Below, piece by piece: positions 8,252 to 16,791 of a stretch of 64,000 nucleotides of DNA. The position numbers were made by a program, and so were the translations under genes. The first letter of the stretch is position 1. Each line of letters begins with the position of its first letter. This stretch comes from Chryseobacterium oleae (GTDB lineage Bacteria > Bacteroidota > Bacteroidia > Flavobacteriales > Weeksellaceae). The stretch is taken from the NCBI RefSeq assembly GCF_900115055.1, contig NZ_FOVD01000010.1:112546-176545 (forward strand), written 5' to 3'. The notes beneath the pieces are model-generated. The model had not been told where the DNA came from, ran no database searches, and saw only the letters and a program-made list of their open reading frames with translations.

Positions 8252-10048
8252 ATGTCAGATATTATTCAGCTTTTACCGGATCATGTAGCTAACCAAATTG
8301 CGGCAGGAGAAGTGGTGCAGAGACCTGCATCCATTGTGAAAGAACTTTTGGAGAATGCTATTGATGCGGAAGCGTCCAAGATAGAATTGATTATCAGGGA
8401 TGCAGGAAAAAACCTGATCCAGGTGGTGGACGACGGCAAAGGAATGTCTGAGACCGATGCCCGGATGGCGTTTGAAAGACATGCTACGTCAAAAATCAAA
8501 GGAACGGAAGACATCTTTAAGATCTCTACCAAAGGATTCAGAGGTGAGGCGCTGGCTTCTATCGCGGCGGTTTCTCAGGTTGAACTGAGAACGAAGCAGA
8601 ATGATGCCAAGATTGGAACCAATATCTACATTGAGGGTGGGGTATTTCAGTTTCAGGACCCGATACAGACTGCAGACGGATCTAATTTTCTGGTGAAAAA
8701 CCTTTTTTACAACGTTCCGGCCAGAAGAAAATTCCTTAAAAATAATAATGTTGAATTCAGACATGTCATTGATGAGTTTCAGCGTGTTGCCTTAGCTCAT
8801 GAAAATCTGGAGTTTTCCCTGTTTCATGATGATGAAGCTGTTTTCAGACTTAGAAAAGGAAGTCAGATGCAGCGTATTGTAGATGTTTTCGGACGTAAAC
8901 TACAACCACAGCTGATTCCTATCAAAGAAGATATTATCTGGTGTAAACTTCACGGATTTGTGGCCAAACCTGAAGGCGCTAAAAAGTCAAGAGGAGAACA
9001 GTTTCTTTTTGTTAACGGAAGGTATTTCAAAAGTCCGTATTTCAATAAGGCGGTTCAGGAAGCTTTTGAAGGATTGCTTCTGCCGGGATATGTTCCTACA
9101 TTTTTCCTGTATCTGGAAATGGATCCGGAAAAGATCGATGTGAATATCCATCCTCAGAAAACAGAGGTGAAATTTGAAGACGAGCACCTTATTTTTGCCC
9201 TTCTTCGTTCTACCATCAAAAGATCTCTGGGAATTTATAACGTTTCTCCAAGCCTTGATTTTGATAAAGATCCGGAAATGGATGCGATGATGAATAAGCC
9301 TTTTCCAAGCAAAGGAAACAGTGGAGGCGGTGTGATCAAGATGCCGGAAATTATTGTAGATAAAGACTACAACCCATTTATTGAAGAGCGAAATGTACGT
9401 CCGGAGGAGATTCAGAATCTTACGGAAATGTACCATCAGAATATGACAGCAGAACCTTCGAAGATTAATTTATTTGAAGACGAAGATTTCGATGAAGACC
9501 TGATGAGGTTGCCGAACGGCTATTGGCTGTTCAACAAAGGCGATGTAACCCTGATGCTGGATCTTGGAAGAATGCACAGACTGGTTGTTTCCGAAAACAA
9601 TAAAACATCAAGGAAAAACAATATCAATGTAAACCCCAACAGCCATGCTTTGCTGTTTTCTCTGGAGTATCATATGAACGAAATTGAGAAGAGTAAATAC
9701 AATTCTTTCAAAAAATTTCTTCCGGAACTCGGGTTTGACATGAAAATTGCACATGAAAGCGTGCTGAGAATAGATGCACTTCCCGAAGGACTTAAAGAAA
9801 CCCAGGCAATGAAGTTTCTGGAGAACCTTTTTGAGATCCTGGAATATAAGACTGAAGAGGAATTTATGCAGTTTTATCTCAACCAGTGGAACAAAATGCA
9901 TTCGAAATCAAGGTTCGATTTTATTTATAAGAAAGATGCGGAACAGGTCATCAAAGATTTTACAGCTTTAGGCTTCCCGGAATTTTTACCGGATGGCAAA
10001 AGATGTTTTTATGAAGTTCCGTTTAATGATTTTAAAAAGAAATTTTAA
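8252..10048 (+). CDS. mutL: DNA mismatch repair protein MutL, no endonuclease motif
   Basis: A 598-residue MutL. The N-terminal GHKL ATPase is intact: ELLENAIDAEA (31-41), DDGKGM (60-65), RHATSKI (76-82) and GFRGEALASIA (95-105), followed by the transducer domain with NIHPQKTEVKF. After an acidic linker, the C-terminal dimerisation domain begins near LPNGYWLFNKGDVTLMLD. The endonuclease motif DQHAxxExxxxE that normally follows is replaced by LDLGRMHRLVVSE, and the later cysteine motifs and CPHGRP box are absent. It therefore probably couples MutS to other factors without nicking DNA itself. The ATG at 8252 is preferred over a TTG at 8237 because it gives the conserved MSDIIQLLPDHVANQIAAGE start. 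The rhomboid gene follows after three bases. Confidence 0.95.
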   Translation: MSDIIQLLPDHVANQIAAGEVVQRPASIVKELLENAIDAEASKIELIIRDAGKNLIQVVDDGKGMSETDARMAFERHATSKIKGTEDIFKISTKGFRGEALASIAAVSQVELRTKQNDAKIGTNIYIEGGVFQFQDPIQTADGSNFLVKNLFYNVPARRKFLKNNNVEFRHVIDEFQRVALAHENLEFSLFHDDEAVFRLRKGSQMQRIVDVFGRKLQPQLIPIKEDIIWCKLHGFVAKPEGAKKSRGEQFLFVNGRYFKSPYFNKAVQEAFEGLLLPGYVPTFFLYLEMDPEKIDVNIHPQKTEVKFEDEHLIFALLRSTIKRSLGIYNVSPSLDFDKDPEMDAMMNKPFPSKGNSGGGVIKMPEIIVDKDYNPFIEERNVRPEEIQNLTEMYHQNMTAEPSKINLFEDEDFDEDLMRLPNGYWLFNKGDVTLMLDLGRMHRLVVSENNKTSRKNNINVNPNSHALLFSLEYHMNEIEKSKYNSFKKFLPELGFDMKIAHESVLRIDALPEGLKETQAMKFLENLFEILEYKTEEEFMQFYLNQWNKMHSKSRFDFIYKKDAEQVIKDFTALGFPEFLPDGKRCFYEVPFNDFKKKF

Positions 10049-10051
10049 AAA

Positions 10052-10780
10052 ATGTTTAACAATATACCACCCATCACAAGGAATATTATTATAATCAATA
10101 TTGTAGTATTTATTGTTACCTATTTTCTAGCAGATATAGCAACTGAATATCTTGCTGCTTTTTATCCCTTTTCTCCGTTTTTCCATTCATGGCAGATCAT
10201 CACGCATATGTTTATGCACGGAAGCATTATGCATATTTTGTTTAATATGTTGACATTATATAGTTTTGGCCCTATCTTGGAACAGTCATTGGGAGAGAAA
10301 AAGTATCTGATCCTTTATTTTTTAAGTGGGCTGGGAGCTTTTTTCCTTTTTAATCTATGGAATTTTGTTGAAGTTCAGCAGTTGGTAAGTGAATTACAGC
10401 AGCTTGGGTTTAATGTCAACGCTTATTTTTCAGGAGCAAATGTCGGATTTAGCGGAGATGCAGCTTCGGTTCTTAAACAGAAAGAACTATTAGTAAGCGT
10501 GCAAAAGATGATGGGAACACCTATGGTTGGTGCTTCTGGAGCTATTTTCGGAGTGATAGCAGCCTTTGCCACCCTTTACCCTGATTCAAAGATCATGATG
10601 ATGTTTATTCCGGTTCCTATAAAGGTTAAATACCTGATGCCTATCGTTATTGTCGTTTCTATATACCTTGGCGTTTCCGGAAACGGAGGCGGTATTGCTC
10701 ACCTGGCACATGTTGGCGGCGCATTAGTTGGCTGGATTCTTGCAAGGATATGGAAAAAACATTTGTATAGATTCAATTAG
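10052..10780 (+). CDS. Rhomboid-family intramembrane serine protease
   Basis: A 242-residue polytopic membrane protease that cleaves transmembrane helices. Six hydrophobic segments are visible. The catalytic serine is S162 in GASGAIFG and the catalytic histidine is H220 in HLAHVGGALVG; the HMFMHGSIMHILFNM stretch (52-66) is the usual conserved second-helix region. Residues about 104-157 form a long soluble insertion between helices, longer than in GlpG. It starts three bases after mutL and is followed closely by two EEP-domain genes, so translation coupling is likely. Substrates are unknown. Confidence 0.93.
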   Translation: MFNNIPPITRNIIIINIVVFIVTYFLADIATEYLAAFYPFSPFFHSWQIITHMFMHGSIMHILFNMLTLYSFGPILEQSLGEKKYLILYFLSGLGAFFLFNLWNFVEVQQLVSELQQLGFNVNAYFSGANVGFSGDAASVLKQKELLVSVQKMMGTPMVGASGAIFGVIAAFATLYPDSKIMMMFIPVPIKVKYLMPIVIVVSIYLGVSGNGGGIAHLAHVGGALVGWILARIWKKHLYRFN

Positions 10781-10789
10781 AAAAATTCT

Positions 10790-11779
10790 GTGAAAGTTTT
10801 CCGTCTTATCATATTAATCCTGCATCTCGGTATTTTATTCCTGCTGCTGGGTACTTTATTGAATGCGTATGTTCCGCCTAAAATATTTCCGTGGTTCAAT
10901 CTGCTGTCTTTAGGGTTTCCTGTGCTGGTTATACTGTATGCAATATTTACTCTGTTCTGGCTTTTCAGCTGGAAAAAAAGAACTTTTGTCTTTATGCTGG
11001 CGGGACTATTCTTTATGGTTCCTGTACAGAGATGGATCAATTTCACTTCCGACAAAAAAGAAAAAGCAGACCTGAAAGTACTTTCTTTTAATGTTAAGGC
11101 TGGTTTGCTCGGTGCTGATGCCGTTAAGGAATACCTGAACAGGTCTGATGCCGACGTAATTATGCTGCAGGAGTCCGGGAGTAAAATCTCGGTCCGAGGA
11201 ATGGAGGGAAGTGGCAAAAATGGAGTACTGAAGGTCTTTTCAAAATATAAAATTATAGATTCTAAGGAACTTATTAAGAGTGATTCTGAAAGCAATAATG
11301 CGTATGCGTCCCAGACAGATATTGAAATTAATGGAAAAATATACCGGTTTATCAATATGTATCTGGAGCCTTTTAAATTTGAAAAAGGGATGATCAAAAT
11401 GGATGGTCTCAAAGAAGAGGATGAAAGAAAGATGAAGAACATCGTTAAAAGACTGATCCCGGTTTTTAAAAAGCACCAGGACCAGGTAAGTACTATTAAA
11501 GAAAGCATTGAAGCGTCACCTTATCCCGTTATTCTTGCCGGAGACTTTAATTCTGTTCCGAATTCTTACGAATATTATCACTTGTCTGATGGTCTCGAAG
11601 ATGCCTTTGTAAAAGCGGGAAAAGGAAGTGCAACCAGTTTCCACGACTACAAATTTCCAATCAGAATTGATTATATTTTCACCTCAAAAACGATCCTGCC
11701 GGTCAGCTATACTGTGGACCGAACTGTAAAGATTTCAGATCATTATCCTGTAATAGGAAAATTTTCACTAAATCATTAA
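10790..11779 (+). CDS. Membrane-anchored EEP-superfamily hydrolase, copy 1
   Basis: A 329-residue protein with about three N-terminal transmembrane helices (1-85) and a C-terminal endonuclease/exonuclease/phosphatase fold. Active-site signatures are SFNVKAG, VIMLQE, ILAGDFNSVPNS, RIDYIFTS and ISDHYPV, which supply the Asn, Glu, Asp/Asn, Asp and His of the metal-dependent hydrolase centre. The substrate (nucleic acid, lipid or inositol phosphate) is unknown. The start is a GTG nine bases after the rhomboid stop; no upstream ATG exists. The next gene is a paralogue with the same architecture. Confidence 0.85.
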   Translation: MKVFRLIILILHLGILFLLLGTLLNAYVPPKIFPWFNLLSLGFPVLVILYAIFTLFWLFSWKKRTFVFMLAGLFFMVPVQRWINFTSDKKEKADLKVLSFNVKAGLLGADAVKEYLNRSDADVIMLQESGSKISVRGMEGSGKNGVLKVFSKYKIIDSKELIKSDSESNNAYASQTDIEINGKIYRFINMYLEPFKFEKGMIKMDGLKEEDERKMKNIVKRLIPVFKKHQDQVSTIKESIEASPYPVILAGDFNSVPNSYEYYHLSDGLEDAFVKAGKGSATSFHDYKFPIRIDYIFTSKTILPVSYTVDRTVKISDHYPVIGKFSLNH

Positions 11780-11856
11780 TAATCATAAAATTAGTTAAAG
11801 GTTTTGAGCTTGGTAGGGTTTTTGATGAAGAGAATCGTACCCTAGTCCGTTATTTC

Positions 11857-12831
11857 ATGAAGCCGAGCCAGTTCTTACTATTTATTCACATTGTTATTGC
11901 CGTGTTGCTCTTATGCACATTGGGCAACGCATGGATTCCGCCTAACTTTTTAGGCTCTCTTAACCTTCTTTCGCTTGGTTTCCCCTATCTGATTATCGTA
12001 TATGTCCTACTTACATTGGTTTGGATTGTTAAACGCAAGAAAATAGCCATTGCATTTTTGTTAGGAACATTTCTTTTTTACAACCCCGTAAGACGATGGG
12101 TTAATTTTTCTCCAAAAACAGAAAGTTTTAAGTCCATCAGAGATATCAAAGTCATTACGTTTAATGTAAAATATGGCGATTTTGGCTGGGATAAAGTGAA
12201 AAAATACATTGCTGATCAGGATGCCGATATTATTCTGGTTCAGGAAAAAGACACCAACAGGGCTATCAGAAAGGATATGGTAAAATATCCTTCAGTGATT
12301 CTGAAGACGAAACACAAAATTGTAAGACAGGAGAAGCTGATTGAAGAAAGCGCAAGAGGAAACTCTTTCTATGCTGATGTAGATATCAACGGAAAAATTA
12401 TAAGAGTCGTGAATGTGTATCTGGAGCCATTCAGACTGCATAAATCAATGCTTAAATTTGATGGTTTTGCCAAAGAAGGCGGGAAAATAGCGAACCTTTT
12501 TGCGCATATGACACCTACTTTCAAAGCCCATGAAGATCAGATCAGAAAGATTCGTAAGGTAATCGATTTTTCACCTTATCCGGTGATCTTGGCTGGAGAT
12601 TTCAACTCGGTTCCCAATTCTTATGAATATTATAATCTTGGGAAAGATCTTCAGGATGCGTTTCTTACGGTAGGAAACGGAGCCTCAACCAGTTTTCATG
12701 ATTATAAAGTGCCTCTTAGAATCGACTATATCTTTACTTCAAAGTCTATCGTTCCTCTAAGCTATAAGGTAGACCACTCTGTAAAATTATCGGATCACTA
12801 TCCAGTAATTGCAGAATTTCTGCTAAATTAG
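11857..12831 (+). CDS. Membrane-anchored EEP-superfamily hydrolase, copy 2
   Basis: A 324-residue paralogue of the preceding gene, alignable over its whole length: three membrane helices in residues 1-85, then TFNVKYGDFG, IILVQE, ILAGDFNSVPNSYEYY, RIDYIFTS and LSDHYPVIAEF. The two copies share long identical stretches around the catalytic core (SPYPVILAGDFNSVPNSYEY) and differ mostly in the middle, which points to an old tandem duplication. It is separated from copy 1 by 77 bases and from the lipoprotein gene downstream by four. Confidence 0.87.
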   Translation: MKPSQFLLFIHIVIAVLLLCTLGNAWIPPNFLGSLNLLSLGFPYLIIVYVLLTLVWIVKRKKIAIAFLLGTFLFYNPVRRWVNFSPKTESFKSIRDIKVITFNVKYGDFGWDKVKKYIADQDADIILVQEKDTNRAIRKDMVKYPSVILKTKHKIVRQEKLIEESARGNSFYADVDINGKIIRVVNVYLEPFRLHKSMLKFDGFAKEGGKIANLFAHMTPTFKAHEDQIRKIRKVIDFSPYPVILAGDFNSVPNSYEYYNLGKDLQDAFLTVGNGASTSFHDYKVPLRIDYIFTSKSIVPLSYKVDHSVKLSDHYPVIAEFLLN

Positions 12832-12835
12832 TTCC

Positions 12836-13198
12836 ATGAAAAATTTACTCTCTGCGGTTTTTGTGATACTGCTTTTGCTGTCGGCCTGTTCAAAGAAAGA
12901 AACACCGGGTTTTGCAGCAGATGAGCAGGTGAAAATTCATTATGATACCGCTGCTGTCGATTCATTTTCAGCAGGTGCCACATCAGTAGATATTGTCCGC
13001 CAGATCAGAATGTCATCACAGAAATATCAGGATTCTATAAAGGAAGCTGAAAAACTTAAGAAAGAAGAGCAAAAGCTGAAAGAAGAGCTCGAAAAAGAGA
13101 ACAAAAAGAAACTGGAAGAAGAGAAGAAGAAGACGGAAGCAGAGAAAAAACAGAAAACATCAGACACTCCGCCAGCCAATGGAGCGAAGACAGAATAA
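12836..13198 (+). CDS. Small lipoprotein with charged coiled coil
   Basis: A 120-residue protein with a lipoprotein signal peptide (LLLLSAC, lipidated Cys at 18). Residues about 65-105 are almost entirely Lys and Glu with regular leucines, which predicts a single long coiled coil. Probably anchored in the periplasm. The function is not recognised. It starts four bases after the second EEP gene, so it belongs to that transcription unit. Confidence 0.75.
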   Translation: MKNLLSAVFVILLLLSACSKKETPGFAADEQVKIHYDTAAVDSFSAGATSVDIVRQIRMSSQKYQDSIKEAEKLKKEEQKLKEELEKENKKKLEEEKKKTEAEKKQKTSDTPPANGAKTE

Positions 13199-13239
13199 AA
13201 TTCACCAAATATTAAAAACCTTTTAAAAAAATATACAAT

Positions 13240-13617
13240 ATGAAAAAACAAATCTTAGCAGCAGCTGCCATCGCAGTATTTGTTGTATCATGCACAAAGT
13301 CTACGACTAAAACAGAACAGGTTGAAGGAACCGACGGGTCTGTAACGACCACCACGACTACCGTTTCTGAAACATCTCCTCATGTGGATACTGCTAAAAT
13401 AGACAAGGCGAAGGAAGATGTAAAAGCTAAAGTAGATGCGGCAGGAAACAAAATAGACGAAGCTGCTCAGAAAACGAAAGAAGACCTTAATAAAGCAGGG
13501 AAAGACATCAAAGCCGGAGCGAAAGAAGTTGGCCAGGATGTGAAAGATGCCGCTGCAAAAGGCGCTGCCAAAGTAGAAGAGGGAGCGAAGAAATTGAAGG
13601 AGGATTTAAAGAAATAG
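13240..13617 (+). CDS. Small lipoprotein with LEA/YtxH-like repeats
   Basis: A 125-residue protein with a lipoprotein-type signal peptide (FVVSC, Cys at 18), a Thr-rich linker (about 22-45) and a tail of amphipathic 11-residue-like repeats built from KAxxDVKAKVDxAG, rich in Ala, Lys, Asp and Glu. Such repeats resemble late-embryogenesis-abundant and YtxH-type stress proteins. The role is not known. It lies 41 bases behind the previous lipoprotein gene and ends at a strong terminator. Confidence 0.78.
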   Translation: MKKQILAAAAIAVFVVSCTKSTTKTEQVEGTDGSVTTTTTTVSETSPHVDTAKIDKAKEDVKAKVDAAGNKIDEAAQKTKEDLNKAGKDIKAGAKEVGQDVKDAAAKGAAKVEEGAKKLKEDLKK

Positions 13618-13635
13618 TGAAATACTAAAATACAG

Positions 13636-13668
13636 AAAACGCAGTCAAATTTTGGCTGCGTTTTTTTT
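13636..13668 (+). terminator. Rho-independent terminator
   Basis: AAAACGCAG at 13636-13644 pairs with CTGCGTTTT at 13656-13664, the stem extending through a wobble pair, and the T-run continues to 13668. It closes the mutL-to-lipoprotein series. Confidence 0.9.
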
Positions 13669-13772
13669 GTTGATTAGGGATTAGGGATGAGGAATTAGGG
13701 AAGTACCCTAATATTAATTTGAGGGCTTCTGTAACTTCCATCTTCCTTCGTCAAGCTTCCTTTCTCTTTGCA

Positions 13773-15287
13773 TTATCTGTTAAGTTCCAGTAAAGGATCT
13801 ATATATTCTCTGTCGTTGCTCAGTCTCGGGACTTTATTCTGGCCGCCCAGTTTTCCTTTGGACTCCAGCCATTGGTAGAAAAGATCAGGTTTTGCGATGT
13901 GGACAATGGGTCTTTTCAACGTCAGATTGTTATATCTTTTGGCTTCGTAATCTGAATTGATCGTTTTTAAATGATGATCGAAAGCATCGGTAAAACGGTC
14001 CAGATCATCCGGATGGTGACTGAATTCGAAGATCCATTCATGGGCACCGCCTTCATTCTCTTTCATGAAAACAGGAGCACCTGTGAAGTCGGTAATGCTT
14101 GCTCCGGTCACTTCGCAGGCCTTTGATAGCGCAGATTCCACATTCGTGATCATAAGCTCTTCTCCGAACGCATTGATATAATGTTTGGTTCTTCCTGTAA
14201 TTTTTATTCTGAAAGGATTGGTAGAGGTAAATACCACGGTATCGCCGATCAGGTATCTCCACAGTCCGCCGTTGGTAGTGATCACCATTGCATAGTTTTT
14301 TCCTACTTCAACATCTTCCAGACTCACCACTTTCGGGTTGGAAAAATGAAACTGATCCATCGGAATAAACTCGTAAAAAATACCGTAATCCAACATCAGC
14401 AGCATTTCGTCGCTGTCCGATCTGTCCTGGATCCCGAAGAAGCCTTCAGAAGCATTGTAAATTTCGTAGTAATTGATCTTTTTACCGATGATCTGCCTGT
14501 ATTGGTCCTTGTATGGCTTGAAACTGATTCCACCGTGAAAAAAGACCTCTAAATTAGGCCATAGCTCAGAAATGCTTCCGCTGTCGGTTTCTTTCAATAC
14601 CCTTTGAAGAAGAACCATCATCCAGCTCGGTACCCCAAGGATACTTCCTACATCTTCATTTTTTACTTCCGAAGTGATGGCTTTAAGCTTGCTTTCCCAT
14701 TCAGACATCAGGGAAACCTTTTTGCTTGGTGTGGTGGTAATTTCTACCCAGAACGGAAGATTATCAATTAATATAGCGGAGAGATCCCCGAATTTGGTAT
14801 TAAAATCGGCATGAAGTTCAGAACTTCCTCCCAAACGTAGGTTTTTATTGGTAAAAAGCTGATTTTCAGGATGATTGTTAGCGTAGATAGACACCATATC
14901 TTTTCCAGCCTTCATGTGGCAGTATTCAAGGCTTTCGGCGGAAATGGGGATGAATTTGCTTTTTGCATTGGTTGTTCCCGAGGATTTTGCAAAATGTTTG
15001 ATGTATCCCGGCCAGGTTACATCCTTATGTCCCTGTCTTGCTCTTTCAATAAAAGGCTCGAAATCTTCATAGGTAACGATCGGAACCTTGTTTTTAAAGT
15101 CCTGATAGCTCGAAATTGAATTGAAGCCATATGCTCTGCCATATTCCGTATCTTCAGCATGAAACAGCTGAGAAAAGAGTATACCTTTCTGAGTTTCAAT
15201 GGGATGGTCCATGAAATTCTGAATCTGATCTATCCTTTGGCGGATAAACCAGTTGACGACAGTATTGAAAAGTGCCTTTGTTGCCAT
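13773..15287 (-). CDS. GH3-family acyl-acid amido synthetase-like protein
   Basis: A 504-residue protein of the GH3 family, adenylate-forming enzymes best known from plants, where they join amino acids to plant hormones. Visible features are the AFAKSSGTTNAKSKFIPIS-type ATP loop (about 98-115), the YNASEGFFGIQ motif and the IGDTVVFTSTNPFRIKITGR stretch followed by HYINAFGEELMI. The bacterial substrate is unknown. It stands alone, convergent with the lipoprotein unit. Its ATG at 15287 lies only five bases downstream of a perfect -7 box, so the mRNA may be nearly leaderless. Confidence 0.88.
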   Translation of the reverse strand: MATKALFNTVVNWFIRQRIDQIQNFMDHPIETQKGILFSQLFHAEDTEYGRAYGFNSISSYQDFKNKVPIVTYEDFEPFIERARQGHKDVTWPGYIKHFAKSSGTTNAKSKFIPISAESLEYCHMKAGKDMVSIYANNHPENQLFTNKNLRLGGSSELHADFNTKFGDLSAILIDNLPFWVEITTTPSKKVSLMSEWESKLKAITSEVKNEDVGSILGVPSWMMVLLQRVLKETDSGSISELWPNLEVFFHGGISFKPYKDQYRQIIGKKINYYEIYNASEGFFGIQDRSDSDEMLLMLDYGIFYEFIPMDQFHFSNPKVVSLEDVEVGKNYAMVITTNGGLWRYLIGDTVVFTSTNPFRIKITGRTKHYINAFGEELMITNVESALSKACEVTGASITDFTGAPVFMKENEGGAHEWIFEFSHHPDDLDRFTDAFDHHLKTINSDYEAKRYNNLTLKRPIVHIAKPDLFYQWLESKGKLGGQNKVPRLSNDREYIDPLLELNR

Positions 15288-15292
15288 TCCAA

Positions 15293-15300
15293 CAAATATA
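15293..15300 (-). promoter_or_regulatory. -7 box of the GH3 gene
   Basis: On the minus strand this reads TATATTTG (TAnnTTTG). The ATG begins five bases later, which would leave almost no leader. Confidence 0.5.
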
Positions 15301-15344
15301 ATAATATTTGAATTTTTAGAGAATTTTTATCGTAATAAATAAAA

Positions 15345-15371
15345 AAACCGTTACAAATAATGTAACGGTTT
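15345..15371 (-). terminator. Terminator of the bacilliredoxin gene
   Basis: A perfect 10-bp stem, AAACCGTTAC at 15345-15354 and GTAACGGTTT at 15362-15371, with a seven-base loop. On the minus strand the stem is followed by a run of seven T. Confidence 0.88.
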
Positions 15372-15392
15372 GGTATTTAGATTTATTGTTTC

Positions 15393-15803
15393 TTAGCAGT
15401 ACTCGTCAAAAGCGGCCTGAAGATTTGCTGCAATAGCGCCTGCAGGGTTTCCTTCGATGTGGTGTCTTTCCAGCATGTGAACCAATTCACCATCCTTGAA
15501 AAGCGCTACACATGGAGAGCTTGGAGGGAATGGAGCAAGATGCTTTCTTGCTTCTGCTACGGCTTCCGTATCAAATCCTGCAAAAACAGTTGTTAAATGA
15601 TCAGGTTTTTTATCCCCTGTCAAAGAATACACAACTCCCGGTCTTGCCGCACCTGCTGCACATCCACAAACTGAATTGATCACCAATAGGGTAGTTCCTG
15701 ACTGCTTTAAAGCCTCTTCTACCTGTGCCGGAGATGTTAAATCCTGGAAACCTTTATCTGTAAGTTCTGCCTTCATAGGCATTACTAAATCTGTTGGATA
15801 CAT
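15393..15803 (-). CDS. BrxA/BrxB-family bacilliredoxin
   Basis: A 136-residue thioredoxin-fold protein of the YphP/YqiW family. The redox-active motif is C46-G47-C48 in NSVCGCAAGAARPG, and the family-specific PPSSPCVALFKDGELVHMLE stretch follows. Members remove bacillithiol from oxidised protein thiols or act as disulfide isomerases; whether this organism makes bacillithiol cannot be seen here. The gene is monocistronic, with its own promoter and terminator. Confidence 0.93.
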   Translation of the reverse strand: MYPTDLVMPMKAELTDKGFQDLTSPAQVEEALKQSGTTLLVINSVCGCAAGAARPGVVYSLTGDKKPDHLTTVFAGFDTEAVAEARKHLAPFPPSSPCVALFKDGELVHMLERHHIEGNPAGAIAANLQAAFDEYC

Positions 15804-15824
15804 ATATTTTGTTTTTTATCGATA

Positions 15825-15855
15825 CAAAGTTAATGATTTCTTAGCTTTTCTTCAA
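15825..15855 (-). promoter_or_regulatory. Promoter of the bacilliredoxin gene
   Basis: On the minus strand TTG (15855-15853), 20 nt, then TAACTTTG (15832-15825), which lies 21 nt before the ATG at 15803. It agrees with the Bacteroidota promoter consensus. Confidence 0.6.
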
Positions 15856-15964
15856 TATATAAAAACTATCAATTGTTTAGTCAGATAAAATTAATATAAT
15901 ATTAATATTTCAATAATATTCAAAAAAATGTGAAATAAAATTATGAATAATGAGAAATATTTAC

Positions 15965-16162
15965 TAAATTTGAAATGATTCTGAAAAACAAACGACCATG
16001 AAAAAAACATTTACTGCTTTCCCTCGAGCATTCAAATTATTCAATTCGGCATGAATCAGCCGTTAAGTAACACCGATTCAGTTTTTTTTAAACATGATCA
16101 ACTGAATTAATAATTATGAATATCCAAAAAAATGAATCCCGGAACGCTAGCGTTCCGGGATT
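15965..16162 (+). other. Candidate small transcript with two tiny overlapping ORFs
   Basis: The 450-base gap between the bacilliredoxin and yqeY genes has a -7 box TAAATTTG at 15965-15972, an 18-codon frame at 15998-16054 (MKKTFTAFPRAFKLFNSA), a 19-codon frame at 16051-16110 (MNQPLSNTDSVFFKHDQLN) overlapping it as ATGA, and a perfect 12-bp hairpin with a CTAG loop at 16135-16162 followed by CTTT. This order (promoter, mini-ORFs, hairpin) fits a small RNA or a two-peptide transcript. No homologue is recognised, and no -33 TTG is evident, so this is a hypothesis. Confidence 0.35.
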
Positions 16163-16260
16163 CTTTAATCAAATCGATATGCAAAGGTTGGATATCCTGT
16201 TTTTTGGGTTCGTATTTGCATTCCGGTTAAATTCCGGATCTTGCACCACGTATCCCGGTT

Positions 16261-16707
16261 TTATGAAAGCAGCTTTTTCGCCATTTCGGAAATACTTTTT
16301 CCGTCTGACTTCCCTGCCAACGCTTTTGAAGCGGCTCCCATTACCTTTCCTAAGTCTTTTGCAGACTCAGCTCCGGTTTCTGAGATAATGTTCCTGATCT
16401 CAGCTTCCAGTTCTTCCGGACTCAGCTGTTTAGGCAAAAATTGCTCAATCACTTTCATCTGGGCTTCTTCTACTTCAGCAAGGTCATTTCTTCCCTGTGC
16501 AGAAAACTGCTCGAAAGAATCTTTACGCTGCTTAATCATTCTCTGAAGGATCGCAATTTCCTGCTCCGGAGTAACTTCAACTCCTCTCGCTTCAGTGTGT
16601 AGATTTAAAATTTGAGCTTTTACAGCTCTCAGAGAGTCCAAAGCGACTCTGTCTTTCGCTCTCATGGCTGTTTTTATAGCTTCGCTTATGATATTTTCTA
16701 AACTCAT
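16261..16707 (-). CDS. GatB/YqeY-domain protein
   Basis: A 148-residue all-helical protein of the YqeY family, related to the tail domain of the GatB amidotransferase subunit that contacts tRNA. The core reads MSLENIISEAIKTAMRAKD at the start, LRAVKAQILN, and SAKDLGKVMGAASKALAGK near the end. The ATG at 16707 gives this standard start; the longer frame from 16761 runs through intergenic repeat DNA. It is the last gene of the dcw series, 84 bases after ftsZ. Confidence 0.92.
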   Translation of the reverse strand: MSLENIISEAIKTAMRAKDRVALDSLRAVKAQILNLHTEARGVEVTPEQEIAILQRMIKQRKDSFEQFSAQGRNDLAEVEEAQMKVIEQFLPKQLSPEELEAEIRNIISETGAESAKDLGKVMGAASKALAGKSDGKSISEMAKKLLS

Positions 16708-16791
16708 GGTTTTGGTAATTTGATGATATGCTGATGGGCTGATCTGATGATTCATTATCACATCATCAAATCAACTCACCGTCATATTATT

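Noticed and set aside
16116..16388. Plus-strand ORF over the palindrome and the end of yqeY
   Set aside because: It runs through a perfect hairpin and then antisense through yqeY, and has no recognisable protein features.
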